NCBI RefSeq assembly: GCF_003233845.1
Contig: NZ_QKRB01000031.1
Coordinates: 1 to 64,000 of the forward strand
DNA: 64,000 nt
Direction of reading: 5' to 3'
From: Paenibacillus sambharensis
GTDB taxonomy: Bacteria; Bacillota; Bacilli; Paenibacillales; Paenibacillaceae
A program made the position numbers and the translations under genes. Shown here one piece after another: positions 16,075 through 25,530 of this stretch. The notes below the pieces were generated by a model. It did not search any database and was not told the DNA's origin. It worked only from the letters and a program-made list of their open reading frames with translations. How positions within the stretch are numbered: position 1 is the stretch's first letter; every line of letters begins with the position of its first letter.

Positions 16075-17538
16075 GTGCAATTTACGACAGACAACACCGT
16101 ATTTCTGTTTTCTATTCTGCTGATACTCGGCGTATTAACCACTAAATTCTCATCGCGATTAGGACTGCCCTCACTAGTATTCTATATTGGTGTAGGAATG
16201 GTGTTGAGCAGGTTTATCTATTACGACAATGCGGCCCTTACGCAGTTATTCGGGATATTCGCGCTCATCGTTATATTGTTCGAGGGGGGTATGCAGACCA
16301 AGTGGAGCCGTGTCAAACGGGTAATCGCACCATCGGTATCACTGGCAACGCTTGGTGTACTGCTCACTACAGCTGTGGTTGGGGCGGCCGCCACCTTCAT
16401 ACTCCAGGTTACCTGGCTGGAAGGCATGCTGTTTGGCGCGATAGTTGGATCAACGGATGCTGCAGCGGTATTCGCGGTGTTAGGCAGCAAAAATATTAAG
16501 CAACGGCTCTCCTCTACCCTGGAGGCTGAATCGGGCACGAATGATCCAATGGCCGTATTCTTGACCGTTGCATTAATTGAACTGCTTCAGAACCCGGAAG
16601 CGAAATACGGCATACTGCTGCTTCAATTCATCCTGCAGATGGGTCTCGGCCTTACGGCAGGTTTAATTATGGGAAGGCTGGCCGTCAAATCAGTTAACCG
16701 CATTAATCTGGATTCATCAGGCCTTTACCCGGTATTCGCGATCGCTTTCGCAATATTCACCTACAGTGCAACCGCGATGATCGGGGGCAGCGGGCTGCTA
16801 GCCGTCTATATTATGGCTCTGATCGTGGGCAATTCGGATCTTACGTATAAGCATTCCATTATCCGGTTTCATGAAGGCTTTGCCTGGATGATGCAGATTC
16901 TGATGTTCATTCTGCTGGGGCTTCTTGTTTTCCCCGAAAATTTGCTCCAGGTTATATGGCAGGGGATTCTGCTTTCTCTCATCTTGATGTTCGCGGCCAG
17001 ACCAATCGGAGTCTTCCTCTCTACGATGGGCATGGGATTCAGTACAAGGGAGAAGGTCGTGATCTCTTGGGCTGGCCTTCGCGGAGCAGTACCAATCGTG
17101 CTTGCAACCTATCCGCTGCTGGCTGGTCTGGATATCGGGCAGATGTTCTTTGATGCTGTATTCTTCGTGGTTCTCACATCCGCGCTCATTCAAGGTGCGA
17201 CCATCTCGCCGCTGGCCGAGAAGCTTGGGCTTGCAGGCGGAAGCAAGCCGGTCGTACCTCATTCACTTGAGCTTGTATCCATAGGGAAGACGAGCAGCGA
17301 AATACTAGAAACTTATGTGGAGGAGCATTCTCCTGCGGCTGGCAAGTCCGTCAAGAGCATTCCCTTCCCGAATGAATGTCTCGTTACGGCCGTTATACGT
17401 GGTGACCGGGTGGTGACCCCTAACGGCAACACCCGGCTTAAACAGGGGGATACGGTCTACTTGATGATTAACAAGCGGGAGAGGGAACATGTTAAGCGTC
17501 TGTTCGCGGGAATTGATGCAGAGGGTGACGAGAGCTAA
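16075..17538 (+). CDS. CPA1-family cation/proton antiporter with TrkA-C domain (K+/H+ or Na+/H+)
   Basis: This 487-residue membrane protein has about twelve helices covering residues 1-390, with family motifs FEGGMQT, GAIVGSTDAAAVFAVL and EAESGTNDPMAVFLT that hold the ion-binding aspartates. The last ~90 residues form a cytosolic TrkA-C-like domain (YVEEHSPAAGKSV...DTVYLMINK), as in NhaP2/CvrA. It probably exchanges K+ or Na+ for protons in pH or osmotic balance. The start is GTG at 16075 after AGGGGTGAAGG. The 283 bp before it hold no gene that I can see. It is convergent with the acetyltransferase gene 38 bp away. Confidence 0.9.
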   Translation: MQFTTDNTVFLFSILLILGVLTTKFSSRLGLPSLVFYIGVGMVLSRFIYYDNAALTQLFGIFALIVILFEGGMQTKWSRVKRVIAPSVSLATLGVLLTTAVVGAAATFILQVTWLEGMLFGAIVGSTDAAAVFAVLGSKNIKQRLSSTLEAESGTNDPMAVFLTVALIELLQNPEAKYGILLLQFILQMGLGLTAGLIMGRLAVKSVNRINLDSSGLYPVFAIAFAIFTYSATAMIGGSGLLAVYIMALIVGNSDLTYKHSIIRFHEGFAWMMQILMFILLGLLVFPENLLQVIWQGILLSLILMFAARPIGVFLSTMGMGFSTREKVVISWAGLRGAVPIVLATYPLLAGLDIGQMFFDAVFFVVLTSALIQGATISPLAEKLGLAGGSKPVVPHSLELVSIGKTSSEILETYVEEHSPAAGKSVKSIPFPNECLVTAVIRGDRVVTPNGNTRLKQGDTVYLMINKREREHVKRLFAGIDAEGDES

Positions 17539-17576
17539 GAGAAGATGTTAGCGGTGAGGTCTAACCCTGCATGCAG

Positions 17577-18125
17577 CTACCGGCTGCTGAAAGCCTTGCG
17601 GTGAAAGTCGTTAATATAGCCGAACAGCTTCCGGCCACTGGCCGGGAGCGGGTGATCTGGGTCGAATGAGCAAACCAGGGCCCGATATGGTTCTGGCACC
17701 CATATATACTGATGGACATAGTCAGTTGCCATAAAGCCGCATCGGCACCAGAACGACAGCCGCCTGGCGTTCGTTTCATTATCCTCTGCCTCAATCTCGA
17801 CGATCACGCCCTTGGCCTGCTGCACATCTGCTGCCCGCTCCTTGATCCGGTTGACCAAATGCACGCCCCATCCTTGTCCCCGCAGATCTTCACGAATGGC
17901 CAGGTAATCAATCAGCAGGGCCTGCCTGTCGTGTGACAACCCGGTTAATGCCATAGCTGCAGGGCCGGAATCATCCGTTCCAACATGCAGCTCACACATC
18001 TCTCTCTGAAACATTCGTCTGATTACATGCTCAGGCTTAGCGCCGCTGGGGAAGGCCTGCAGATACAGTTCCCGGGCTTGTGCCCAGCGTTCCTCATTCC
18101 ACTGTCCAGTCAGAGTCCAGTTCAT
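17577..18125 (-). CDS. GNAT-family N-acetyltransferase
   Basis: This 182-residue protein has the acetyl-CoA-binding signature DYLAIREDLRGQGWGVHLVNRI in the middle and the following strand VIVEIEAED, with the substrate unknown. Two in-frame ATGs exist (18131 and 18125). The second has the better spacing from GGGGGTGAA and is chosen. The C terminus (EPYRALVCSFDPDHPLP) may form part of the substrate site. Confidence 0.85.
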   Translation of the reverse strand: MNWTLTGQWNEERWAQARELYLQAFPSGAKPEHVIRRMFQREMCELHVGTDDSGPAAMALTGLSHDRQALLIDYLAIREDLRGQGWGVHLVNRIKERAADVQQAKGVIVEIEAEDNETNARRLSFWCRCGFMATDYVHQYIWVPEPYRALVCSFDPDHPLPASGRKLFGYINDFHRKAFSSR

Positions 18126-18185
18126 GGACATTTCACCCCCAGGCTGTTGCTGTTATCCTAACCAATATACCCGTAAAAATAAAAC

Positions 18186-18216
18186 GCCGCACATCAGGAT
18201 TAATCCCGTGTGCGGC
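18186..18216 (-). terminator. Terminator of the NlpC/P60 gene
   Basis: GCCGCACA/TGTGCGGC (18186-18193 with 18209-18216), followed on the minus strand by GTTTTATTTTT. Confidence 0.85.
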
Positions 18217-18233
18217 TCTTGGTCATATGGTTA

Positions 18234-18713
18234 TTATAAAACGCGGCGTGCTGTTACATAGTTCTTGCTCCAGTATCCGGAAGAGATGCTGGATTCCACA
18301 ACACCCTTACTGCTGGAAGTGTGGATGAATTTATTGCTGCCCGCATAGATGCCGACATGGCTAATTCCCTTACCGCTCGTGTTAAAGAATACGAGATCAC
18401 CTTGGCTTAGGTTGTCCTTGGAAACCTCTTCGCCAACCTTTGCTTGCCCTTGTGAGGTGCGGGGGAGTTTAACTTCGGCTTGCTTGTAAATGTATTGGGT
18501 AAAGGATGAACAATCGAAAGCATAGTTAACGCCGCTAGGTGCTCCGAACCGGTAAGGTACGCCTAAGTATTCCTTGGCGGTTGCGATCATTTCCTCACTT
18601 TGGGGAGTCGCTGCGTGCACTTGAGAAGACGAGCCTAAGGCTAAAGCCGAAAACCCGATGGTGGCGCTCAGACTCACAGCGGCAAGGCGTTTCATGAATG
18701 ATTTCCTAAGCAT
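18234..18713 (-). CDS. Secreted NlpC/P60 cell-wall hydrolase
   Basis: This 159-residue exported enzyme has a signal peptide (basic start, hydrophobic 10-26, likely cleavage after VHA-A at about 35) followed by a bare NlpC/P60 domain. The catalytic triad is C68 (FDCSS), H119 (SHVGIY) and H131 (FIHTSS). Such enzymes cut peptide bonds in peptidoglycan stems. There is no SH3 or LysM wall-binding module, so it is a minimal endopeptidase. A GGAGGG site lies 12 bases before the ATG at 18713. Confidence 0.92.
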   Translation of the reverse strand: MLRKSFMKRLAAVSLSATIGFSALALGSSSQVHAATPQSEEMIATAKEYLGVPYRFGAPSGVNYAFDCSSFTQYIYKQAEVKLPRTSQGQAKVGEEVSKDNLSQGDLVFFNTSGKGISHVGIYAGSNKFIHTSSSKGVVESSISSGYWSKNYVTARRVL

Positions 18714-18952
18714 CTGTTATGTAGTCCCTCCATCTGGATGATTGTCGTTGATGACTGTTTACACTATACCATACCTAAATTTTTGATAAATTCGTAGATG
18801 AGGTGATTTTTCCCGTTCTTCCAATGGTTTCATCTGTTTATGAGATTAACGTGAGAATTTTCTCATTTTCGTTTCAATCTCATATTTGGTGGATTCCGCC
18901 TGGAAGAGATTGTGATAGACTGATAGCATCAAGCGATAAGGAGTCTACACAG

Positions 18953-19165
18953 ATGAGTGATCAAGACCTGATGATATTGCTGGCCTGTGCGCTGTTCATG
19001 GTATCCGGGGTACTGGCGTTAATTGCTGAGAGCAAGGAGGGTACTTTCTCGGAGAAATGTGTGAGTTTTGGGGTAAGCCGCGGCTTGTCTGTCAATCTGC
19101 TGTGCGGGTTTACGGGACTTGCTGGCGCCGCTTCCTTCTGGGCCCTTATGCAGCTGTTCAATTGA
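18953..19165 (+). CDS. Small membrane protein, 70 residues, unknown
   Basis: The protein has two predicted membrane helices (about 6-24 and 48-68) separated by a short polar loop (AESKEGTFSEK). The ATG at 18953 is preceded by ATAAGGAG; the frame stays open further upstream but without a ribosome site. It is convergent with mgtE and shares a strong terminator with it. I do not recognise the family. Confidence 0.65.
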   Translation: MSDQDLMILLACALFMVSGVLALIAESKEGTFSEKCVSFGVSRGLSVNLLCGFTGLAGAASFWALMQLFN

Positions 19166-19217
19166 GATGCTTGCACTATGATTATAAATTTAGCGGACTT
19201 TGTGTTTATATAAAACG

Positions 19218-19257
19218 AGCAGCAGCCCGGAAAGATTGTCCTTTCCGGGCTGCTGCT
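19218..19257. terminator. Bidirectional terminator between convergent genes
   Basis: A 17 bp perfect stem (19218-19234 with 19241-19257) with a 6-base loop and A/T-rich flanks on both sides serves the 70-residue membrane protein gene and mgtE. Confidence 0.88.
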
Positions 19258-19273
19258 ATATTTATACGGAGCG

Positions 19274-20632
19274 TTAAAGCAGGTAGGAGAGAAAGGCGGT
19301 TGCAATGCCAAAATAGATAAGGAGGGACAGCACATCGTTCAGCGTGGTGATGAGCGGTCCGGATGCAATAGCCGGGTCAATCTTCAGCTTATTCAGCAAG
19401 AGCGGGATGACCGTGCCGGCCAGTGTCCCCAGAATCAGGGTCAGCAGCAGGGAAACGCCGACGACTAGCCCGAGGGTCAGGCTGCCCTGCCAGACATAAG
19501 CGATAATCGTAACGAGGACACCGCAGGTGAGCCCGATCAGCAGCCCGACTGTAAATTCGCGTTTGACAAGCCTGAATATTTCCTGCCTGTCCATCTCCCG
19601 GCTGATCAGGCCTCTCACAACAACAGCGAGTGATTGCGTCCCTGTATTGCCCGTCATTCCGGCGATCATAGGCATGAAGAATGCCAGTGCTACGATCTGG
19701 TTCAGCGTGTCTTCGAAGCGGCTGATAATTGTGCCGGAGACTAGTCCGATGAAGAGCAGCAGAACAAGCCAGGGCAAACGACGGATGGCTGCTGTTCCGG
19801 GTTTGGTGTCGAAGTCAATGCCTTTGGCGCCGCCCGATAGCTTATGAATGTCTTCGTTGGCTTCATGAACGATAACATCCATGATGTCATCAACCGTTAC
19901 AATGCCCGATAATACCTGTGATTCATCTACAACAGGGAGCGCCAGGAAGTCATATCTTCTCATAATAGTCGCGACTTCCTCCTGATCCGTATCCACAGTA
20001 ACGGAAATAACCCTTGTGTACATAATGTCCGCTATCTGGTCGGTGGCATCGGCCAGAATCAGGTCGCGGTAAGAGACGACCCCGATAAGCTTCTTCGCCT
20101 CATCAATCACATACAGGTAACTGAGCGTTTCAGAAATTTCAGCGAATTCCCGTATTTTCCCGACGGCTTCTTTAACCGAGTAATAGAGAGGAATCCATAC
20201 ATAACGGTTCGTCATAATGCGGCCGGCGGTCTCCGGCGGATAATTCATCAGCCGCTGCACGTTCTCGGATTCCTCCGCATCCATATCGGCGAGGAACCGG
20301 TTCCGGTCTTCTTCAGTCAGAGAATCCAGGAACAGAGCGAGATCGTCGTTGTCCATTCTGTCCATGACCTCTGTCGTCCGGTTCCGGCCAAGGAGACGGA
20401 AAGCATCATACTGGGCAGTTGGAGTAAGTTCCTGCATCATATCGGCAAGCAGCCGGGTATCCAGCATGCGGAGCAGCTGAGGCTGCTGCTTAGGTTCAAG
20501 TGAGACGAACAGCACGGCGATATCAAAGGGCTGAAGCTCCTGTAGAACGGCAAGACAGCCTGTTAGATCCCCTGCTTTTAAATGATTTTTATATTGAACA
20601 ATAAAGGACTCGTTCGTTTGTTGGTCCTGCAA
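19274..20632 (-). CDS. mgtE: MgtE magnesium transporter
   Basis: This 452-residue Mg2+ channel shows the complete family architecture. An N-terminal superhelical domain (to about residue 130, with LTEEDRNRFLADM) is followed by two CBS domains (about 130-250, MTNRYVWIPLYYSVKEA and VISVTVDTDQEEVATIMRRYDFLALPVVD) and a five-helix membrane domain with GMTGNTGTQSLAVVVRG. It imports Mg2+ when the cytosolic domains sense low magnesium. The start appears to be TTG at 20632 with GGAAGGAAG upstream. I looked for an M-box magnesium riboswitch in the 270 bp upstream and did not recognise one. Confidence 0.93.
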   Translation of the reverse strand: MQDQQTNESFIVQYKNHLKAGDLTGCLAVLQELQPFDIAVLFVSLEPKQQPQLLRMLDTRLLADMMQELTPTAQYDAFRLLGRNRTTEVMDRMDNDDLALFLDSLTEEDRNRFLADMDAEESENVQRLMNYPPETAGRIMTNRYVWIPLYYSVKEAVGKIREFAEISETLSYLYVIDEAKKLIGVVSYRDLILADATDQIADIMYTRVISVTVDTDQEEVATIMRRYDFLALPVVDESQVLSGIVTVDDIMDVIVHEANEDIHKLSGGAKGIDFDTKPGTAAIRRLPWLVLLLFIGLVSGTIISRFEDTLNQIVALAFFMPMIAGMTGNTGTQSLAVVVRGLISREMDRQEIFRLVKREFTVGLLIGLTCGVLVTIIAYVWQGSLTLGLVVGVSLLLTLILGTLAGTVIPLLLNKLKIDPAIASGPLITTLNDVLSLLIYFGIATAFLSYLL

Positions 20633-20827
20633 ACTATCACTTCCTTCCGGTGCTGCGTAAAGGGCTACTCTAGATTATGCCATATTTTCTCCCTCAGAAA
20701 AAATCCCAGTAAGGGCTTCTGCCCGAGTGCCTTCTCATCTGTATTAATACCCGATTCCGAAGCCGTTGACTTGGCAAGCCGCTGTATGGGAGAGAACGAA
20801 AGGGGAAACGCTTTATCCGGCAAGCTG

Positions 20828-20883
20828 AGCAGGGGCTGCTCCTGAGGCAGCTGAAGACTACCTCGCAGGAACAGCCCCTTGCT
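20828..20883 (-). terminator. Long hairpin after the AraC gene
   Basis: A 14 bp stem with one mismatch (20831-20844 with 20866-20879) lies 20 bp beyond the stop of the minus-strand AraC gene. There is no clear T-run, so termination strength is uncertain. The rest of the 20633-20902 gap holds no gene that I can support. Confidence 0.5.
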
Positions 20884-20902
20884 TTAACAGGCTTATTGGC
20901 AA

Positions 20903-23221
20903 TCAGGCCATCTCTCTGGCATGCAGGGTTAGCCGGAAGTCACTCGGAGTCATTCCGAATGCCTGTTTGAATTTCTTGGTGAAATAAGCAGGATTGTAAT
21001 ACCCGACACGATTAGCAATTTGCTCGATGGTTGACTCCGTTGTCTGGATAAGATTTTTTGCGTGTAGCAGCCGCTCCTGCGTGACGTATTCCACAAAGTT
21101 GTCGCCGGTTGCGGATTTGAATATTTTGCTGACATAGGCTGGGCTGAGCGAAACATGATCAGCGACGGCGTTAAGCGATAGGTCGCCATCGAGGTTGTCA
21201 CTGACATAGCGTTTGATACGGTCGACAATGTCCTGGCTTCTGCTTCCGGAACGCTCCTTGCGGATGGCTGACAGGGAGGACAGGGCCGCCTGCTGCCAGT
21301 CTGCATACTCACGGATGGATGCAAAATCCTCTATGCTGACAATATCCTGCACCGACAGATCCGACGGGGCGATATTCAAGTCCAGCAGGCACTGACGGAA
21401 CGTATGCTGTAAATCCGCGGCTGACTGGCAAGCATAGCTGGCAGAGTATGGACCGTTGACCAGCTTGTCCACAATCGTAAGGAGGATAGCAGCTGCATCT
21501 GCTTCATCGCCGGCTTTTAATGCTCTTAGCCAGGCAGAGCTCCATTTGCCTTCTAGGAGCGATTCATTGGTTTCCCGCAGCTTCCATCGGCTGCCATGAA
21601 ACCAATCTTCGTCCGGCATGAGGAAACGATACTGCATATAAGCCTCTGCCTGCTTGTAGGATTGCTGAGCGCCGAGGGGATTTTCCTGCCAATCTCCCAG
21701 CGCCCCGGTCAGCCTTAACCGGAAGTTAGCGTAGGCATAGGACTGCAGCTGCAGGAACCGCTTGGTTATCGAATCGTCGTCCGCAAGACTTCCGCAGGCA
21801 ATGCCGCTGATCGTCTGGCCAAAGGTCTCCACAGCCAGCACAAACAGCTTTTTCTCATTGCCGCTCTCCAGCATATCGATCAGATGGTACATAATAAACT
21901 GGGCATTTTCTATCGTCATGGACGCCATCGTTTGGTTATCGAGCCTGATTTTGAAGCAGGCCGTGTGAGCTAGTGAGGAAAGCCCCAGCATCTGCAGCCG
22001 GTCATCGAGCTCTTCCCGGTTCTTCAGGGTATTCTGAAGGAGCCCTGTTACCAGGCTGTGTTTAACAAGCGGCATGTTGGCATCAAGTGTCTTCTCCAGC
22101 TGGGTAACCTTAACGGACAAATTGTCGATCAGGCTATTGATCTGCACATATTCATCTGCATCCTTACGGACAGCGGGGGAGTCCTGGAATAGATGCCTGG
22201 TGCGTTCCATCAGTGTGCGAAGCGGGTGGTAGATTCGGCTGGTAAAGATATTGGAGACAACCGCGCCCAGCAAGATAGCGACGAGGCCAATCACCAAGAT
22301 TACCTGCTGAATGGTTCTTGACTGGGCATAGAATTGCTCTACGGGCGTTAAGCTCGCTACTGTCCAGCCATTCGCTGAGGGAAGATGCCGGTAGGACAGC
22401 ATATGTGCATCTTCGCCTATTGTTATCATATCACTGCCTGTGCCGGCTCTTGACATAACCTCAGGTTGTACAGCTTGGGCAAGCAATCTCTCCTGAGCAG
22501 GGTCGTTGGAGATCAGCAGGCCGCCGGGACCTATAATGGCGAGCTGGCCTTCATCAACTCTCCGGTCCGGGGACTGCAGCACCCGTGCAACCGCATTCTT
22601 GTTTACGTTAAAGAGAATGTAGCCCGAATTGCTGTCATCATGTACGTAGGGATAGGCGGCTGCAAAAGTGAATACTGTGCTGGAAGTCGGTCCGGCTATA
22701 CCGGCAGGCACATGGTCCGACCATAGAAAGTTGCTGCCGCCGAAGGGTTGGCGGTCGAGCCACTGCAGCTGCTTCCAATCCTCGGAGCTGGAATAGGACT
22801 TGTAGCCCTCCAGTGAAGAGATCATCATCCGGTTCTTACGGTAATAAACGGCTACAGAATCCAGCAGCCCGCCGCTGGAATTAACGATGTACTTAAGATG
22901 CTGATAGGCTTCGGAGATCTTGGCATTGTTATCTGCTACCGGCTGCTGAAAGAATAAGAGCACATCATTCTTGTTACGATAATTCGATGACAGCTCGATA
23001 TAGGCGCTTTGCACCTTGTGAAACACCTGCTGCTCTACCGTATGCTGAACATTGCTTAGCATACGGTTATGTACGCGTTCAACCTCACGGTTGAAATTAT
23101 CGGTGAAATACATATAGGAGGCCGTACCCATAAATAAGGTGGTCAGGGCAATTAGTACCGCATAGGAGAAGAGCAACCGGAAAAATATAGTATTGAATCG
23201 TTTGGGGATCGGGAACTTCAT
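20903..23221 (-). CDS. AraC-family regulator with extracellular sensor domain
   Basis: This 772-residue one-component membrane regulator has a first helix near residues 12-34, an extracellular Cache-like domain (about 35-290), a second helix near 295-315, a HAMP-like linker, a central cytosolic region, and a C-terminal pair of AraC helix-turn-helix motifs (LSLNAVADHVSLSPAYVSKIFK and IEQIANRVGYYNPAYFTKKFK). Proteins of this layout are numerous in Paenibacillus and usually control sugar ABC transporters next door. Here no transporter is adjacent, so the target is unclear. The ATG at 23221 follows GGAGGTAAGCGTC; a longer open frame upstream lacks a ribosome site. Confidence 0.88.
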   Translation of the reverse strand: MKFPIPKRFNTIFFRLLFSYAVLIALTTLFMGTASYMYFTDNFNREVERVHNRMLSNVQHTVEQQVFHKVQSAYIELSSNYRNKNDVLLFFQQPVADNNAKISEAYQHLKYIVNSSGGLLDSVAVYYRKNRMMISSLEGYKSYSSSEDWKQLQWLDRQPFGGSNFLWSDHVPAGIAGPTSSTVFTFAAAYPYVHDDSNSGYILFNVNKNAVARVLQSPDRRVDEGQLAIIGPGGLLISNDPAQERLLAQAVQPEVMSRAGTGSDMITIGEDAHMLSYRHLPSANGWTVASLTPVEQFYAQSRTIQQVILVIGLVAILLGAVVSNIFTSRIYHPLRTLMERTRHLFQDSPAVRKDADEYVQINSLIDNLSVKVTQLEKTLDANMPLVKHSLVTGLLQNTLKNREELDDRLQMLGLSSLAHTACFKIRLDNQTMASMTIENAQFIMYHLIDMLESGNEKKLFVLAVETFGQTISGIACGSLADDDSITKRFLQLQSYAYANFRLRLTGALGDWQENPLGAQQSYKQAEAYMQYRFLMPDEDWFHGSRWKLRETNESLLEGKWSSAWLRALKAGDEADAAAILLTIVDKLVNGPYSASYACQSAADLQHTFRQCLLDLNIAPSDLSVQDIVSIEDFASIREYADWQQAALSSLSAIRKERSGSRSQDIVDRIKRYVSDNLDGDLSLNAVADHVSLSPAYVSKIFKSATGDNFVEYVTQERLLHAKNLIQTTESTIEQIANRVGYYNPAYFTKKFKQAFGMTPSDFRLTLHAREMA

Positions 23222-23452
23222 GACGCTTACCTCCGTGCCTGTGTCAAAGATGAGTTCATTATATCGAAACAATGTCCGGAGTTATTTTAAGATTATATGA
23301 AGGGGGCGAGAGGGTTTAACATGGAAATTTGTTCGCGACAGGGAGCCGGCTTCAGCCAACTAGTTAACATAATATATATTATGTAATCCATTTGCTTCAT
23401 CACTACTTTCGAGCTACAGTAATCTATAGAGAGCATCGAAGGGATGAATGAG

Positions 23453-24415
23453 ATGAAAGCAGAAGCCGTACAGCTAGTTGCAGACAAAGTTAGAACCAGT
23501 GTCGGTCATGTTATTGTAGGCAAGGAAGCGATAATCGATAAGCTGCTGATCGCGATGCTGACAAGCGGGCATGTTCTGCTGGAGGATGTGCCCGGCACCG
23601 GTAAAACGATGCTGGCCAAGGTGCTGGCATACTCGCTTGACTGTAAATTTAAGCGCATACAGTTTACGCCGGACCTGCTGCCATCCGATCTGACGGGCAT
23701 TCATTATTACAACCAGCAGAGCGGGCAGTTCGAATTCCGGCCGGGACCGCTGTTTACGAACGTTCTGCTGGCAGACGAAATCAACCGGGCAACTCCGCGG
23801 ACGCAGTCCAGCCTGCTTGAGTGCATGGAAGAGCGGCAGGTCAGCATCGACGGCCGGACAGAGGTGCTCGAGCGTCCATTCCTCGTGATTGCGACTCAGA
23901 ATCCGGTTGAAAATCAGGGCACCTTCCCGCTTCCTGAGGCACAGCTTGACCGGTTTCTGTTCAAGCTGCGCATGGGTTACCCTTCTGCCGAAGAAGGCGT
24001 AGCGATTCTTAAACGCTTTATGGAAGCCAGCCCGATGGATGAAGTAAAGCCTGTTGTTACAAGGGAGGAACTTGCAGCGGCTCAGGAGGTATGTTCCGGG
24101 GTGAAGGCACATCCCGATTTGCTTGGCTATATTGTTGCATTAGCCGAGGCCAGCCGTTCGCATGAGGACATACATACAGGGATTAGCCCCAGGGGAACCC
24201 AGGCGCTGCTCAAGGCATCTCAAGCCTATGCGGCTCTGCAGGGGAGAGACTATGTAACACCAGATGATATTAAAGCATTGGCTATCCCTGCGCTGGCACA
24301 TCGCATGCTGCTGCGAGGCGGCAGCCGCTTGAAGCCGCAGTCCGCAGAGCTGCTGGTGGAGAGGCTGCTGATGCAAATACCGGTTCCCGCAGAAGCGGAC
24401 ATGCCGGTCAGATAG
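23453..24415 (+). CDS. MoxR-family AAA ATPase
   Basis: This 320-residue ATPase has Walker A GTGKT at 48-52, Walker B (LLADEINR), sensor 1 (IATQNPVENQGTFPLPEAQLDRF) and an arginine-finger region. MoxR proteins are chaperone-like ATPases that act with DUF58 proteins in envelope stress or maturation functions. Two ATGs are in frame (23444, 23453). The second is better spaced from GAAGGGATG. It begins a three-gene operon with the DUF58 and DUF4129 genes and is divergent from the AraC gene. Confidence 0.92.
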   Translation: MKAEAVQLVADKVRTSVGHVIVGKEAIIDKLLIAMLTSGHVLLEDVPGTGKTMLAKVLAYSLDCKFKRIQFTPDLLPSDLTGIHYYNQQSGQFEFRPGPLFTNVLLADEINRATPRTQSSLLECMEERQVSIDGRTEVLERPFLVIATQNPVENQGTFPLPEAQLDRFLFKLRMGYPSAEEGVAILKRFMEASPMDEVKPVVTREELAAAQEVCSGVKAHPDLLGYIVALAEASRSHEDIHTGISPRGTQALLKASQAYAALQGRDYVTPDDIKALAIPALAHRMLLRGGSRLKPQSAELLVERLLMQIPVPAEADMPVR

Positions 24416-24426
24416 GGAGCGCAGGT

Positions 24427-25530
24427 ATGGGCTTTCACTATTTGCTGCTGGCTGCGGCAGCCTTGTTCCTGCTTCAGTCCCTGATATTTCGCCGGTTTAG
24501 CCTGCGGGCCATCCAGTATGAACGAAGCTTGTCAGCTTCAGCCTGCTTTGTCGGAGATGAGATTGAGCTGATCGAGCGGCTCTCCAATGAGAAGTGGCTG
24601 CCGGTTCCCTGGCTGCGTGTGGAGTCACAATTCAAGAGCGGTCTTCACTTTCGTTCCCTTGCAAATCTCGATGTCAGCAGGGGTGACATTTATCAGAACC
24701 ATAAGAGCTTATTCAGCTTATCGCCCAATATGCGGATTACCAGGCGGCATTCAGTCACCTGCCTGAAGCGGGGACTTTACCGCCTTGAGTCCGTTTCGAT
24801 ATCGGCTGGTGACCTGTTTGGCCTCTATCCGGTCACAGAGCAGCGAGCCTTTGACATCCGGCTGATCGTCTACCCTGATCCGATGCCGCTGGACGAACTG
24901 CCGGTTAGCAGCTCAAGCTGGCAGGGTGATATCGCTGTTAAGCGATGGGTGGTCGATGACCCGTTCGCTGTAGCAGGGACAAGAGAATATAGAGCCGGCG
25001 ACTCGCCAAAGAGCATTAACTGGTCTGCAACCGCCCGATCCGGGAAGCTGCAGGTGCACAAGCGGGAATACACCTCGGACATTCGCCTGATGATTGCGCT
25101 CAATGTGGAGGATCGCGAAGGCATGTGGAAGGAAGCGACAGATGTAGAGACAATCGAGCAGGCCATCCGTATGGCAGCGGGTTATGCGGAATATGCCGCG
25201 AAATACGGGCTTGAAGCCGGTCTCGCCTCCAATGGCGGACAAGCAGAAGCAGAACGGGAAATGATATGGCTGCCTAGCGGTAGCGGCATACAGAATTTGA
25301 GCTTACTGTATGAAGCGCTGGCCAAGCTGATTCCTTACAGGGTGCTTTCCTTTCACGAACTGATAGATAGTATGGCTGAACAGCTGGAGGAGCGAACCGA
25401 TATCCTGCTGATTACTGCTTACCGGAGCGACAAGATGAATGAAGCGGCTGAGCGTCTAAGTATGCTCGGCCACTCTGTAAACTGGGTATTAGTTCCTGGC
25501 GCGTCGGGCGGGGAGGAGGTGAATGCATGA
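24427..25530 (+). CDS. DUF58 domain protein
   Basis: This 367-residue protein has a short N-terminal hydrophobic segment (about 4-22), a beta-rich extracytoplasmic-like part, and the DUF58 core near residues 175-215 (DPFAVAGTREYRAGDSPKSI, NWSATAR). The core resembles a vWA-like fold and normally partners with MoxR. The gene begins 11 bp after moxR and its stop overlaps the next start (ATGA at 25527), showing tight coupling. Confidence 0.88.
   Translation: MGFHYLLLAAAALFLLQSLIFRRFSLRAIQYERSLSASACFVGDEIELIERLSNEKWLPVPWLRVESQFKSGLHFRSLANLDVSRGDIYQNHKSLFSLSPNMRITRRHSVTCLKRGLYRLESVSISAGDLFGLYPVTEQRAFDIRLIVYPDPMPLDELPVSSSSWQGDIAVKRWVVDDPFAVAGTREYRAGDSPKSINWSATARSGKLQVHKREYTSDIRLMIALNVEDREGMWKEATDVETIEQAIRMAAGYAEYAAKYGLEAGLASNGGQAEAEREMIWLPSGSGIQNLSLLYEALAKLIPYRVLSFHELIDSMAEQLEERTDILLITAYRSDKMNEAAERLSMLGHSVNWVLVPGASGGEEVNA

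Noticed and set aside
20633-20902. Possible M-box magnesium riboswitch upstream of mgtE
   Set aside because: I looked for the conserved helices and the usual GGTGAGGCTCC-like core and did not find them; the hairpin there follows the AraC gene instead.
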